Origin: Monocercomonoides exilis
Lineage: Eukaryota > Preaxostyla > Oxymonadida > Polymastigidae
Direction: 5' to 3'
Length of the DNA stretch: 64,000 nucleotides
NCBI GenBank assembly: GCA_001643675.2
Contig: LSRY02000063.1
Location: 62,001 to 126,000 of the forward strand
Shown piece after piece: positions 1 to 12,423 of the stretch. Each line of letters opens with the position of its first letter. Within the stretch, counting starts at the first letter, position 1. Position numbers and translations under genes: made by a program. A model generated the notes under the pieces. That model did not search any database, was not told the origin of the DNA, and saw only the letters and a list, made by a program, of their open reading frames with translations.

Positions 1-653
1 GACTGATCTGACTTGTCAGTGACAGATCTGAAAAGTGACAAAACAACAATATTACAATTTGATCTATTTGTCACTTACAAAAAAATGATTAGAAAGTGTT
101 TTAATTTTCATGGAAAGTTGAGTAAAATAAGATATAAAAACATAGATATGTTTATAAATGTTTAAAACGAAAAAATAAACAATTGTTTTAATTTTCACCA
201 TAAAAAATTTGAGTTACAAAAAAAATTGACAAATTGAAAAAATTGTGTCTGTCACTTTTGAGTTTTATCCGATTTTTCGTGTCATGTCACACAGGATTAG
301 CATCAAATAAAAGAGTCAGAATGAAAAACGATTTTTACAAAAATGTTAATACTTTGTTGAATTGGTGTAAATGTTTCAGAAAAACTATAATTTTAATAAA
401 ATTTAGTTTAATTAATCAGGATTAATTTTTTGAAATGCATACGTTAAACATCTGCCTTTCTTCTTTAAATGAAAATTTATTTCACTCTGCCAAAAATTTC
501 AATTTTAAAAAAACTTGAAAATTTTATATTATGGTAAATCAAAAGAAAAATTTTTCTTTTGCAACAACGAGCTATCGCGTTGTATAATATTTTGTATCTA
601 TTTGGTCAAATTATTTTGAAAATCACTTTTTGTTCCTTTTATATATTTCGGGA
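1..653. other. AT-rich intergenic DNA at the left edge
   Basis: No convincing gene is visible. A 63-codon frame at 234-425 begins with a non-ATG codon and has no recognisable composition. A short inverted pair, AAGTGACAAA near 36-45 and TTTGTCACTT near 67-76, could form a weak hairpin. The segment 602-610 carries GGTCAAATT, similar to a GATCAAAT motif found just upstream of other starts in this window. Confidence 0.5.
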
Positions 654-2702
654 ATGAATTCAGATGTGATTGTTGGAATAAATGATACTCACTTGAAAGA
701 GGGAGCTTCTCTTGGAAATCCGCCAACTAAAATTATTTTATATTCTCGTCGTTGGTATATCCTTATAATATACTCGTTGAACTGTTTTCTTCTTTCAATG
801 GAATTCTCAATATTCAATGCAGTTCCCAAATCATCAATGGAATATTATTCTCAAGCCAACTTAACAATGGAACTTATTAACCTTTGTTTATCATATTGTA
901 TGTAATTGTTCTTTTTGTCCGATGGATTTAGTTTGAATTTTTGAATTAAAGCCACTTTATTTTCTTCTCCATTCATTCTTCTAACAATCTTTTTGGATAG
1001 CAAGTTTCACAATTTACGTTTGATAACTTTGCTATCATCGTGGAGCTTACTTTTATCTGATCTTGTTAGAATGCTACCAACTTGGATCCCTTCACTCCTT
1101 CCAAACGCTTTTGTGATAATGGTTATTGGGCAAGTTCTTAACCAAATAGGAGGATCATTTGCTTATCCGACACCTTCACTGGTAAGTGCAACATGGTTTT
1201 CAGCAAAAGAGAGAGCTATTATAACAGCTATTGGAACAGAATCCAACTATCTTGGTGTGGCTGTGGGATTTCTTGTTTATCCCCTCTTAATTACAAAAGG
1301 AAGCGATATTCCTGTGGTTCTTCTCTATCTTCTCATTGCGCAGGCGATATGCACACTATCATTAACAGTGTATTTCCCTGCGCGGCCTCCTACACCACCG
1401 TCTTTCTCAGAAGCATTGAAGCATGAGGAGTTGGAAAAAAACAGAAAAGAATCGTCCGCTTCATCTCATAATCTTTCTGCACCCACACCAGCATCTGCTC
1501 TTCCTTCCGCAACTGCAGCATCTCCAACTGCATCTTCCTCTTCGTCCTCCTCCTCTCTGCTCGATTCTCCTCCTGCGCTTCCACTTCCTTCGTCTCAACT
1601 TGCTTTCACTGAAACTGCAAAGCCGTCATTCTATCTCACGAAAGTTAAGCCAATCATCAGAGTTTTGTGCAAGCCAGCGATTGTCCTTCTGATTGTTGCG
1701 ATTTCGTTGGAAAGCGCTGCCGCACAGGCTTTTGCTGACAACGTCACCTATTTCTACACAGTCCTCGATTTCTCCGAATTTCAGGGCGGCATTTTTGCCT
1801 TTGTGAACTCAATTGCTTCTGTCGCAGGCACTTTTTGTGCGTCGTTTGTGGCTGAAAGGCTGCACAGGAAGCACAAGTGGATTCTGATGGCGATCTTCAT
1901 TTTGACTGACCTGTCGTACGTGTTCTTCTTGTTCGCTCTGCCTCTGCCAAAATTCGAGCCATCTTCAGCTTTTGCTCTTTCTTCTCAGCGCAAAATGGGA
2001 TTCAATTTTGTCTTTCAAAAACATATGCCTCATACTCTTTCTTTGCTAAGCTCAAACATGCGAGCAGCTTCTTCTTTCACATCATCGCCACATCAACTTG
2101 AGAGCTCATTCATTTCTTCCTCTTCCTCTTCCTCTTCTTCATTATCTTCTTCTTGTTATTCCACGTTCTCTTCGTCTTCCACCTCGCTTCCTGTCAACCC
2201 TCCACTTCGCTCCTTTCCGTACTGGCTGTTTTCTCTCTTCATTGTTTTCCAGGGCTTTGCAGCAGGCTCGCCGAACGGGATCTGCTTTGAGCTTGGGGCG
2301 GAGATGACGTATCCGTTTTCAGAGGCCATTTCTGGCAGCACGACGATGGTGCTGATGCAGCTGCTGTATACATTCATTCTGTTCGTCTTCAGCAAGACAG
2401 AAATCGGATGGATGGCGATTGTGACGCTGGTGGCGAGTGTGCTGTCGACGGGATGTGTGGTGTTTATGAAGGTGATATACCCAAGAGACATTTTGGAGAA
2501 GGAAGCTGGGAAGAGAGCGAAAGAGAAAGAAGAGCTTTCGAATGCTCAATTTCTTTCTTCTCAGTCTTCGTCGCATTCATCACTCGGAAACAGCATGCCT
2601 GTTGAAGATAAGAGCAATATCACTGGAATTGATATGGATTCAAGCAAGTACGACGATAAAATTCCTCTTCTTGGAGAAGAAAAGCCAAAATATGGAAATT
2701 AA
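654..2702 (+). CDS. FLVCR/SLC49-like major facilitator superfamily transporter, two exons
   Basis: Predicted 664-residue polytopic membrane transporter. Exons are 654-897 and 952-2702. The 54-nt intron 898-951 (GTATGT..AAAG) is phase 1 and restores a helix-loop stretch (FILLTIFLDSKFHNLRLITL) that lines up with TM2 and the following conserved MFS loop. The start is the ATG at 654; the upstream frame opens only with TTG. Family evidence: an RRWYILIIYSLNC first span and the WFSAKERAIITAIGTESNYLG segment followed by GVAVGFL, which is the FLVCR/SLC49 signature around TM4-TM5. Two long Ser/Pro-rich insertions (about residues 235-300 and 417-505) sit in the central and TM8-TM9 loops and are unusual for the family. 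The C-tail (last ~80 residues) is hydrophilic. SLC49 members move haem, choline and other small molecules; the substrate here cannot be read from sequence. The family is fairly sure; the transported compound is unknown. Confidence 0.8.
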
Positions 2703-3278
2703 CACTGAAGAGTTCAAATTTTCTTTCACTTTCTTTCTATTATTTATTTAAAAAAAGATTTCTGTAAAGATTTAAATTTTTTTAGTCTATTTAAATCACT
2801 CGTTTTAAAATATTAGCTTTGCAGCTTTTTATCAAATCCCATTTTTAATGGTGGCTATTTTTGGTAATTTTTTTCTAACATTCTTTTAATATTTTAAGTT
2901 TTCTTCAATAATTTTTGAACGTTAAACTTGTCTCTGTATCTTTTGAGTGTTCATGCTAACTTTATATCATTGTTTTCGTTTGTTCGCTTCGTAATCTTGA
3001 AAGTATTTATATAGTTTATAGAGTTTCAGTTGCATCCAAAAAAATTTTATTTTCCTTTTTTAAGGAAAGATTTTATTTTTGAAAAATATACATTCACAAA
3101 ATATTTTTTCGTAATTGTCAAACAAAAATGAGTAATTAAACAACAAAATTAGTAGAAAACTTCAACGCCATTTCTATAAAATGAAAAGAAAATAATTGTG
3201 ATTATTTTCTGATAAACACTTTTCAAAACATGTAAAACGCAAAACTTTATGTCAAAAGAACAAATGCAAATTTGAATT
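2703..3278. other. AT-rich intergenic DNA
   Basis: Convergent spacer between the transporter and the minus-strand gene that follows. It is low in GC with T-runs suitable for 3' UTR and termination signals. I see no ORF with coding character. A possible 3' splice site for the minus-strand neighbour (TTTTATAG, read on the minus strand) lies near 3173-3180, but I could not find a phase-consistent donor. Confidence 0.5.
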
Positions 3279-3758
3279 TCATAGAGCCAATGAACAACCA
3301 AATAATGAAAAGGAAAGTAACATCGAGAATGACACAAATACAGAAGAATTAAAAAAACTAATTAACCGAGAAATTAAAATTAATCCAAGGCCTTTTTGCT
3401 TGTTTTCATCTATAGTCAAATCATTTGAAACTTCATTAACAACATTATAAAGTCCCATCATCAGTATAATCATTGAAAATGTAAAACATAACGAAAATGT
3501 TACCCAATTACAAGCTGTTGCATCACGAAAATAATTAAGTCCCTTTTGTTCAAATTCTGAAGAATCTACGAATACATTGGACCTATTTATGTTATGAGAT
3601 TTTGTATTTGTAGGTGGCTTATATAGAGAGTGCAATACAAATGGCTTAGGTGGTGATTTTGAATCCTTATAATATTCTTGAATTGGAAGAGAACTTTTTC
3701 TGTTGAAAGGCTTATTCCGAACTGATTCGTGAGTTTTGCTTGATCTCCTTGAAGACAT
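3279..3758 (-). CDS. Hypothetical small membrane protein with two hydrophobic spans
   Basis: A 159-residue reading frame that starts at a true ATG (3758). The N-terminal ~80 residues are hydrophilic and Ser/Lys/Pro-rich (MSSRRSSKTHESVRNK) and look disordered and cytosolic. A first hydrophobic span follows at about residues 87-106 (WVTFSLCFTFSMIILMMGLY), then an acidic/lysine loop, then a second hydrophobic stretch at about 125-159 running to the stop. The layout (disordered tail, two spans) is like TMEM230/TMEM134-type proteins, but I see no diagnostic motif and do not assign it. The C-terminus may be wrong if a last intron was missed. It is transcribed away from the next gene, with only 90 bp between the two ATGs. 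Confidence 0.5.
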   Translation of the reverse strand: MSSRRSSKTHESVRNKPFNRKSSLPIQEYYKDSKSPPKPFVLHSLYKPPTNTKSHNINRSNVFVDSSEFEQKGLNYFRDATACNWVTFSLCFTFSMIILMMGLYNVVNEVSNDLTIDENKQKGLGLILISRLISFFNSSVFVSFSMLLSFSLFGCSLAL

Positions 3759-3848
3759 ATCTTAATTAAAAAATTAACTTTAGAAACAAATTTCTTTTAT
3801 CAATTTGCAAAAACTGATAACTTTATCATGGAACGGATCAAATTTTGA
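3759..3848. promoter_or_regulatory. Short divergent (bidirectional) promoter region
   Basis: Ninety bases separate the ATGs of two divergent genes, so both promoters must lie here or overlap the genes. The sequence GGATCAAATTTTGA sits immediately 5' of the plus-strand ATG. A similar GATCAAAT lies 8 bases before the RanBP1 ATG at 26226. The role in transcription start is inferred from position only. Confidence 0.4.
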
Positions 3849-4786
3849 ATGAAAAGTAATTCTGATAATTATTTAACACGTGGAAATAAAAATTTTATTG
3901 CACTTACTGGATTAAACCCTTCTATTTTTGTGAACGACATTTATGCGATTATGACTCAACTCTCGCGCTGTGCGCTTTTAGACATGGAAACTCTTTTAAA
4001 GCCATTATTTCCAGAGAAAGTGCTTAATAGGGTACAATTTTACAATAGCTGTTGATTCAATTAATGTTCATTCTGTTTAGGCGCTTATATCACTTTATTC
4101 AATTTTAGATCAAAGAATAGATGCTTCTTTTGATCAATTTGAAATTGCTCTCTTTCAACAAATTTGCGTTGCTTCTGATCGTCTTATGAAGCTTCAGCAA
4201 TATACAGAAATTAACAAAAAATTAGATTTACTTCGGATATCAAATAAGCAGTTATCATTTATGGTTAAAAAAGTATGTTTGAAAACTTTATTAGTTTCAT
4301 AGTTTGTTGCATCTCTGATTTGAATAGTATAAGGAAATGAATAGCATGCTTCGAAGAGAACAAGCTAATCTTAGAGAACAAACATCATCACATTTAAAAC
4401 GAATTGATCACTTAAACGAGTTGATTGTTGCATGTATGAACTTTGAAGGTGTGTGTTCATAATTTGAAGGTCCTATTCGCGATATAATATTTCCATTATT
4501 TTTTAACTCTTTCTCATTTTGTTTCATAGATGAAGTTAAAAAAGTTAAAGCGACTGCATACACAAAAGAAACATTACCACAAGAATTGATTTTAATAGGG
4601 GAAAAGGAAAGAGATTTTGAAAGCGAAGAGCAAAGCGATGAAGATAATCAAAACCTATTTAAAGGCAGACAAGAAATGTCATTAGATTTTTATACAGACT
4701 TTCCAAGGATTGAAGCAGACAGTGAAAGTTTAAATGCGTTTGCAATGTTTGCAGGCATAGAAATATCTCAAAGTGATGATATCTAA
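3849..4786 (+). CDS. Hypothetical helical/coiled-coil protein, four exons
   Basis: Exons 3849-4031, 4081-4272, 4328-4448 and 4530-4786 join in frame to 250 residues. The introns are 49 nt (GTACAA..TTTAG, phase 0), 55 nt (GTATGT..ATAG, phase 0) and 81 nt (GTGTGT..ATAG, phase 1). Every join removes an in-frame stop, which supports the model. The first exon is globular in character. Exons 2-3 are rich in Leu/Gln/Lys/Glu with heptad-like spacing (about residues 85-165), suggesting a coiled coil. The last exon is acidic (EKERDFESEEQSDEDNQ) and probably disordered. I do not recognise the family. The mix of helical core and acidic tail would fit a scaffold or complex subunit, but that is only a guess. 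Confidence 0.65.
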
Positions 4787-5515
4787 AAATGAAAACTTCT
4801 GTATAATTTATTTGATTTGTGTGAAAACATAAAAATTGTTGTATTGGATTTATTCTTTCTTATATTTTCTTTTCTTTAAAAAAAAAAAATAACAAACTGG
4901 TTTATCACGGAATGAGTTTGAAAAGACTTTATTTAAATGAAAATTGACATATTTAAAAAAAATTTTTTTATTCCACGTAAAAAGAACAAAAATAAATAAA
5001 AGAAGTTCCAAAATTGTAATGCATATGCACTCAAACAAAATAATGGATAAAAAAAGGAAAAAGAAGAGGATGTGAAAATTTGAACTAAAGTGTATTCATC
5101 AATGGAATTGGGATTCGATATCTTAAGAAAATTGAAGAACTTGCATGAAATAATGTGTTAGTAAGTGAATATCATCAAATATATTTGTTAGTTAAAAAAT
5201 ACATAAAAATAAGTAATTCAACAAAACTGAAAAATGATTAAGGAATGCACAAGCAACGAAAAAGAATTGGATATCATAACAACTGGTTCAACAGAAAGCA
5301 AAGACATAAACAATTCTGTCTCAAACAAACATAAAAAATTTATCATTGCAATAAAAAATCAATAAACAAATAAACAATTAATTAAGTAAATAAAATTAAA
5401 TAAACCATTTCCAGAGAAAAAAAAATCTCCTCAACACTTTAATATTTATAAAATAATGTTTGATAGAATAATAATTATTTCCCTCCTTTCCACCTCTTCT
5501 TCTGAATTTGTTTTC
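4787..5515. other. AT-rich convergent spacer
   Basis: The 3' ends of a plus-strand and a minus-strand gene face each other across this stretch. It is strongly A/T-rich with several AATAAA-like hexamers on both strands (e.g. near 5340-5400) that could serve as poly(A) signals. I see no coding region and no structural RNA. Confidence 0.5.
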
Positions 5516-8500
5516 TCAGTCTTCCTCAAAATTCGGTTCCTGATAGTCAGAAGGAATGGTATTTCTCCGTATCAGCATATCTTCTGCCATAATTGGTGTG
5601 CTGTTGACCATTGGATCCCTCTGCCCCAGCTTCTTCTTCGCCTTCGCCCGCTCCTTCTTCCTGCGCTGCCACGCAAAACAGCCCGCAAAGCCAGCAGCGA
5701 TGCTCAGCACAAACACACTCGCAGGCACAACGCCGAGGACAATTTTGATGGCCTCGTCTTTGTGCACGTTGATGTTCGGAGCTTTCGGACTGAACAGCGG
5801 AAGCTGGTTGCTCAGCACACTCACATTCAAAACTGGGTTCTGCACGGAGAGAATCACAAAGATCGCCTCGTTGCTCTCGGAATCGTCTGCATTTTTGTAA
5901 TTTGTGCTTTTTCTTCCTTTACTTCCATTTCTTCCATTTTTTCTGTCTTTTCTATTTCTTTCTCTTCCTCTTTCTCCTTCCCCTCCTCCGCACTCCTGCA
6001 GATCCAACACATCAACAAGCCCTTCTGCATACGACGTGTTGACATGATTCACCAGCACCCCTTCGAAAATGACTGTGTTCATCTCCTTCGACACACACCT
6101 CACTTGAAACGCTGCCCCACACGGCACAATGTTCTCCCCATAAAACTGCACCCGGAGTGTGTCTGGCCCACCCGTATGATTCACCCCTGTCAGCACAGGC
6201 ACTGCCAGCACCACATCTTCTGCACTCACTTCGCCTTTGATGTCGCAGTCTTCGTTGCTCATCCACAGACGCTGCTTGCTCAGCAGCGCATCGTCCAGCC
6301 CATCGATTGTCAGGGAAGCCTTCCCGTTGCACGCGATGTTGTGGAAAAGACCAGGAAATGGGACGTATGTTGATTGTAGCGTCTTGCTATGCTTGTTGGC
6401 TCTATTAATAGAAGATTGCTGAAACAGCTGTGAATCGTTATAAGTGTACTTGATGTATGAGTTATTCGTGAATTCACAATTAGACAGATGAACAGAACCA
6501 GAGTGGATGCTCAGCCCACCCGCGGGTGAGTTCGCCAGTGTCACGTGTTTCAGCTCTGCTTTTGTGAACGAAAGATGAAGCAGCGACGACACCCACGTGC
6601 ACAACGATGCATCCTGCTCGCTCTCTTCTTCTCTGCCTGCGCCAAAGAAGTAATAGTCATCCTCTTCTTCTCCTCTTCCTCTTCTTCTTCTTCTTTCTCT
6701 TTCTCTTTCTCTTTCTCCTTCTTTTCCTCCTCTCCTCTTTTCATTGCTTACAGCGTTGTCGGACATCCCCGAGCAGAGTATCTTCACCTCCTCCATCTTC
6801 ACGTTGCACATGCGTATGTAACACACAATTCCGCTGAATTCGTGAAGCACCGGCGCCGAAAACGTCGTTCTCTCAACTTCCACCAGAGGCAAATCTGAGA
6901 GGCTGTCGCTGTCGTTCGCTGCCAAGTCGAGCACCGTCGGCTGCGGCAGGTCGAAGTCGGCGTCGGCGACGCTGAAGTGGCAGTGCGAAATGTTCACCGG
7001 CTGCCACACGCCGATGAAGCGGTGCTGGAACACAGAGCAGCGGAACAGCATAGCATCGGTGATTCTCACATCCACAAGCAAAATCGGCTCCTGATCATCA
7101 GCTTCATCGTTATATTCTGCTTCTTCATTGCTCTCCTGCTCTTTGTTGATTTTTCTTCTGCTGTTCTGATAAAACAATGCTCCATTGTTTGCTTTGTGTC
7201 CTTTAAGCTTCTTCTGCTCGAGATATTCTTGGTTGTTGTCATCCACAAAAATGATCGAGTTGAACGTCATATCCAATTCGATGTCTGAGAAATTAGTGTT
7301 CTTCAGCGTTAAGCGCTTGATCGACGAGAGCACCACAAACGATGTTCTGCACGAAAGGTCGTGCACACTCACGCCGTCTATCGTTAGCCGCGCCTTCTTC
7401 ACCACCAGCAGCGACCCACCCAGCTGCGTCATCTTCTCCACTGCCGAGTATATAACACAGTCGCTGATACGCCCTGTGCCATCAGTCATCTCAAAGATGC
7501 CGTTGTTCCTTTGCTCGCCTTCTGTCAGCTCGAAGCCGATGCGGCGGAAGCTGGTGTATGTGCTGCACACAAACACCGCCTCCCCCGCAACCATCGGCAG
7601 CAGCTTCCCAATCTGCAGCGTGGACTGCTCTCCGATCCCTGCCATCATCTCCAGCTGATCCAGCGCCACCGTCTCCCCCAGCACGATCGTCCCAGCCACC
7701 ACAATCCTCCCCAGTGCCGTGCAGTTCACGTGGATGATGCCGACCATCAGCGACTTGCACGGACACTCGAGCTTTCCGCACTCAGAGCTGTTTGAGGCGT
7801 TCGAGTGTGTCTGTGAGACGTAGATGGACTCTGCTGTGAAATGGCGGATGAGCGGAAGCAGGTTCTCTGCGTTGATGCTGTTGCTGTCGTGGCCGTAGAT
7901 GCTGTTGTGTGTGTCGATGACAGAGAGAGGCAGGTCAACAGACACTTTTGTCTCGTCCAGTAGAGAAAGAGTGTTCACAATCAGAAACACATCCATTCCA
8001 ATCTCTGCCTTGTTGTACTGCAGCACAAGTGCATAGATGAAGTTGATGGGCAGCGTGTCCCACTCAAACACCCCGTAGAATGCGCCTCCTTTTGTCATCT
8101 TTGCATTCAGACAGCACTGGCTGAACACACAGTTCTGAATATACAGCTCATCTTCTTCGTTCGCCCGCAGCAACAGTGCCCCGCCTTTCTCGCAGCTCTG
8201 TGACTGGATGTTGTTGAACTCGCACTGCTTGAAGTTCAGCCGATTACGCGACACTTGATTTCCTTCCCTTCTTCCCTTCCTCTCCAAATACGGCTCCGCA
8301 TTCATCTGAAGCACGCCCGACGCGCCTTCAATGGACAAGCGAGTGAAGTTGCTGCTGTTTGCAAAGAGCTGCGCTTTTGCCTGGTTGAACGAGAACACTG
8401 GGTGGCCATCGATGTCCAGGTCGCTCACAGAACACTTCATCAGCTCAATGCGAATGCCCTCGCTGACAATAGGGCTGAAGAGAAGAAGGCTGCGCTGGGG

Positions 8501-8788
8501 CTCTGATGAAAGAGAAGATGAATGTGATGTTTGAGACGAAGGAATGATAGAAGAAGAAGAAAGGGAAGGAGGAGAAGATGAAAGAGAATAACAGCCAGAA
8601 TAAGTGTCATCATCTGAGCTGTTGCTTCTGATCTGCACGTTGCTCAGCCGCAGCATCGACGAGACGCTGACGTAGATGGCTGTGACAGTCGAGGCGTGCT
8701 GAAGAGGATACACAAACGACAATTGAGAGAAACTCGCCTGTGCCCCAGTCACTTTCAGAAGATAGACTTCTCCATCATTTCTGTAATG

Positions 8789-8820
<32 letters not shown>

Positions 8821-11737
8821 GGGAATAGTTCTTTTTGATCTTTTTAATCAATTCTTCTTTCTTTTCCATTACCATTTCCATTTTCTTCTGTTGTTGAATC
8901 GCCTGAGAACAATGAGTCAGCATATAATTATCATTCATATAACATTCACCATCATCATCTTCTTCCTCTTCTTCTTCTTCCTCCTCTTCTTCTTCTTCCT
9001 CCTCTTCTTCTTCCATCATCATCTCCTCAATATCCAGCACGTGTATCTTCGTCGTCGAGTTATAGCTGCCCTGTATTGTTGTGCTGTACGAGCTCAGCAC
9101 GATCGTCTTCTTCTCCTCCTTCAGCTCTCCTCGGCAGTCGACAATCACATTGTCCCTCGGAAACAGCTGCGATGCATGGCCGAGGGTGCGCCCAGGAAGA
9201 GTGCTGAAGAAAGAAGAGATGGAAACGGCATCGTCTCCGTCGTCCCCGTTCACATAGAACAGCTGGCTGGTGTAGAAGTAGTGGGAGATATCGACCAGCT
9301 GGTTGGAGGACGACAGGAAGGATTTGAACGGGAAGCTCAGCTCGCGGCACTTCCCTATTGGCATCTCGCGAATGCTGCTCCACACACCAGTGGCATCGAC
9401 GAGGAGCACAGAAATATCGTCGATGGCTTGGTCATCGTTTGAGAGGGAGGTGAAGGAGGAAGATGAGGAAGATGGAGAAGAAGATGATGATGAAGCTGAA
9501 GCTGAAGAAGTATAAGAAGAAGGAGGAGGAGATTTCAAAGGAATAAACTCATCATCGCAATTTCCCTTTGCTGTTCTTGCTGTCTCCTTCTCTCCAAACA
9601 CACACATGTGGAGCTGGAAGTTCGCCGATTCCTGGAAAGTGCTGGGCGAGCGAGACAGCTCCAGCACGAGGTTCTTCGCCTGCCTCGCCCAGCAGCTCAT
9701 GAACAGACACTCTCTCACACACACATCGTCAAAGGGCGAAGAGCAGAGCAGCAGAACAGCCCCGCCGGTGGATGCAATCTGAGTCGAGTGGCACTGACAG
9801 TGCAGGAAATAGCACTCGAGGAAGACAGAGGAGACGGTGAGGCCATTTTGTGGGGAGGGTGAAGTGGGTGATGTGGGTGATGTGGGTGATGTGGGTGATG
9901 TGAGTGAAGAGGGAAAAGAGGGAGAAGATGGAGAAGAGGATGAAGTGGGAGGATTGTGACGAGGATGATGTGAAGAAAGAGAAGAAGAAGAAGAAGAAGT
10001 AGATGATGATGGTGATGAAGATGGTCTTGTTGAATGCGGCTCCTTGTGTTTCTTTTGTAATTCTGTCGATCTTCGTTTCATTATTTTGCCTTCCAAATTT
10101 TTAACAACATCATCATTTCCCACTTCTTCTTCATTTCTATTGTCATATTCCTCACTCTTATTCTTCCTTCCAGTCTCATCGCCTCTCCTCACCCACCCAT
10201 TTTGCTCCTTCTGCTCCTTCTGCTTCTTCTGCTTCTTCACAAACGCTATGTCAATCACTGCTCCTCCTCCTTTCATGCCTGCGGAGCATCGAAAGAAGTC
10301 GCACTGAAAGAGCAGATAAAGCGCATGATGCGACGCCACATGCACCGCTCCCCCTTCTCCTCCTTCCCACACCGCCTCGCACGACTCAAACACACTCCCG
10401 TTGACCTTCACACTCCCGTCACCGCTGCAGAAGACAGCGCCGCCGCGGAAGGGAGCGGTGCACCCTTCGAACACACAGCGGAAGATTGTCAGAGAACCTG
10501 TAGGCTCATCATTTAATGCATCACAGCTATAATAATAATAATTATTATTATTATTGACACATTTGTATTCATCATCGTTGATATCTTCTTCTTCTTCTTC
10601 TTCTTCTTCTTTCTTCTCTTTTTGTTCTCTTTTGTTGGAAGAGCCTCTGTTGCCTATGTCTTTGCTATTTGTTGAGTGGCATAAAGAAGAAGAAGTGCCA
10701 AACTCTTGCTTTCTTGGAGAAAGATAGCATATTGCTCCTCCACACAATGTTTCGTCCTCAAGCGCACTAAAAAATGACGCTGATGAACTGATTTTTGACG
10801 AAGAAGCGGAACATTTGATGAACGAATCAGAGTCAAATTTGTAATCGATTTTTTCTTTGAGAATTGTCTGTTCTTTATACGTGGCTTCCAGCACGCGCGT
10901 GCATGATTGATATGTATTGTTGAATGAACTGAGAGGAGAACAGTGCGAGTTAATCGAATTAATTAGACCCCCATAAAGCACATTTTCAACTGCTGTGAAT
11001 CGACAACTTGATATAGAATAAGATGATAAAAATTGCTCTCGAGAGCAATTCTCATGTTGAAGCGAAACGGAAATATTCGAAAATGCATTGTTACAAAGTG
11101 TAAATAAAGAAACTTGCGGCAAAACCAAAAAAGGCTTTGATAGCAAATTGAAATTGAAAAATGATGAAAACTCCAAAGAAATGAAGCAAAACGCGTTGGT
11201 GCAAGATGAAAGTGACGAAGACGAAAATAGATTTTCCATTGTACATAATGAAGAAGCAGCAGCAGCGGAAAGCAAAGATAAGTTTTGTATTTGAATGAAT
11301 GAATTTGTTGTGAAAAAAATACTTTCGTGATTCGAATTGCAAATGGAAATCTGGATTTGAGTAAAAAACATTTCTGAAAGTTGTTCAACGATCAATGAAT
11401 GTCCTGTTGTGCGTTGCGAGATAATAATAGACTTTAATTCATGTGAAGAATTGATAAGAATCATTTTTGTTGAAATAATCGTTTTACAGTTTATAATTGA
11501 TTTCAGTCGATCAAATGTTTTCTGCAAATGAAAGTTCACTTTTTTTCTTACATCTTTTTGTATTTTGAAGTTGTTAATATTTTGAATTCGAACAATTTCA
11601 TCGCAATTTTTAGTATTTGGATTTTCAACAGTTCCATCACATAGAAATCCGTGTATACTATCTGATTTTGCGTAAAGCACATTATTGTTTGTTGCTTCAC
11701 ATGCGAAAATAATGAACACAAAGCTTACGAAGAGCAT
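5516..11737 (-). CDS. Giant type I surface protein with beta-helix-like repeats and low-complexity insertions
   Basis: A single-exon frame of 2073 residues. The ATG at 11737 is preferred over the GTG one codon upstream, because it puts a signal peptide (MLFVSFVFIIFACEA) at the very N-terminus. The ectodomain carries many short Cys/Gly-rich strands of the right-handed parallel beta-helix type (GGAVFCSGDGSVKVNGS, GGAVHVASH) and many N-glycosylation sequons. One module, IYVSQTHSNASNSSECGKLE followed by CPCKS, near residue 1300 matches the repeated CG..PC module of the other large surface proteins in this window. It is interrupted by homopolymeric or short-period insertions: Ser runs, Glu runs (~950), Asn runs, PTS repeats and Lys/Arg-Glu blocks. 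A single membrane span near residues 2003-2025 (IVLGVVPASVFVLSIAAGFA) is followed by a basic stop-transfer segment and a ~48-residue cytosolic tail. There is no kinase-like domain, unlike the arm genes. Probable adhesin or receptor; ligand unknown. Confidence 0.8.
8788..8820. repeat. ATT trinucleotide microsatellite within CDS
   Basis: An 11-unit (TTA/ATT) tract that encodes a run of Asn on the minus strand of the giant surface protein gene. It keeps the reading frame. Confidence 0.9.
8951..9022. repeat. CTT/CTC trinucleotide tract within CDS
   Basis: A polypyrimidine run on the plus strand that encodes about 20 consecutive Glu on the minus strand, with flanking Asp and Met. A mix of CTT and CTC units suggests replication slippage with selection for acidic residues. 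Confidence 0.85.
9862..9902. repeat. 9-bp minisatellite (GTGGGTGAT)n within CDS
   Basis: Four to five near-perfect 9-bp units that encode a Pro-Thr-Ser repeat on the minus strand, inside the Ser/Pro-rich insertion of the surface protein. Confidence 0.85.
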
Positions 11738-12294
11738 CACTCATCATGAAAAAAAAGATCCAATAAGATCATTCATCCATTAAGTTATTTTTCTATTCAA
11801 ATTTGAAAATAGAAAATTCGAAAATTAACTATTTTCAAAAGAACAAATAAATAGAAAAAAAAAAAAAATAGTTGATTTGGAATCATCGTTAGAAAGGGGG
11901 GATTAAAAAAGTGAATTTGGAGAAGTGCTATGCGCACAAAACAGAATCTTTCAAACAAGCCGTGAAAGCAGAACTGGTTGATCCATGCGTTTCGGTCAAA
12001 TTGAGAATAAGTGATTGTTGCTGAAGATGAAGGAGATGATGATGAAAATAACAAAAAAGAATTGAAGGTGCATGAGAGACCAACGAAGAGAGTGACATTT
12101 CTCTTGTCTTGCTGCCCTGCTTTTCTCGCAAAAGAGTTTAAAAAAATCAGATCCAGATTGGCTGCTCATCCAATCGGATTCTGTGCCCATCCAATTCAGT
12201 GAAGGAAAGTGACGATGGATGAAACAAAGAAGATTGAAGAATAAAACAGATGAAAATGGAAGGAGTTGTTGAAGAAGAAAAACAAAGAGATAGA
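11738..12294. other. Upstream region of the surface protein gene, outside the duplication
   Basis: AT-rich at 11738-11900, then a moderately purine-rich stretch. A minus-strand frame at 11996-12427 runs across the edge of the inverted duplication and starts with TTG; the counterpart frame in arm 2 diverges at the duplication edge, so I do not call it a gene. Promoter signals for the 5516-11737 gene must lie here, but I cannot name one. Confidence 0.45.
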
Positions 12295-12423
12295 TGAAAA
12301 AATAGATGATGATGAAGTTTGAGAAGAACAAATTGACAACAATGACAGAACAAATTGCCAATAAATTAAAAATATATTCTGATTCTTTCCCTTTTTCTTC
12401 TTCTTCTTCTTCTTCTCTGCTGC

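Noticed and set aside
5456-6373. 305-residue plus-strand frame antisense to the surface protein
   Set aside because: It starts from an AT-rich flank, its composition is that of a shadow of the minus-strand gene, and the opposite frame has a signal peptide, beta-helix strands and a membrane span.
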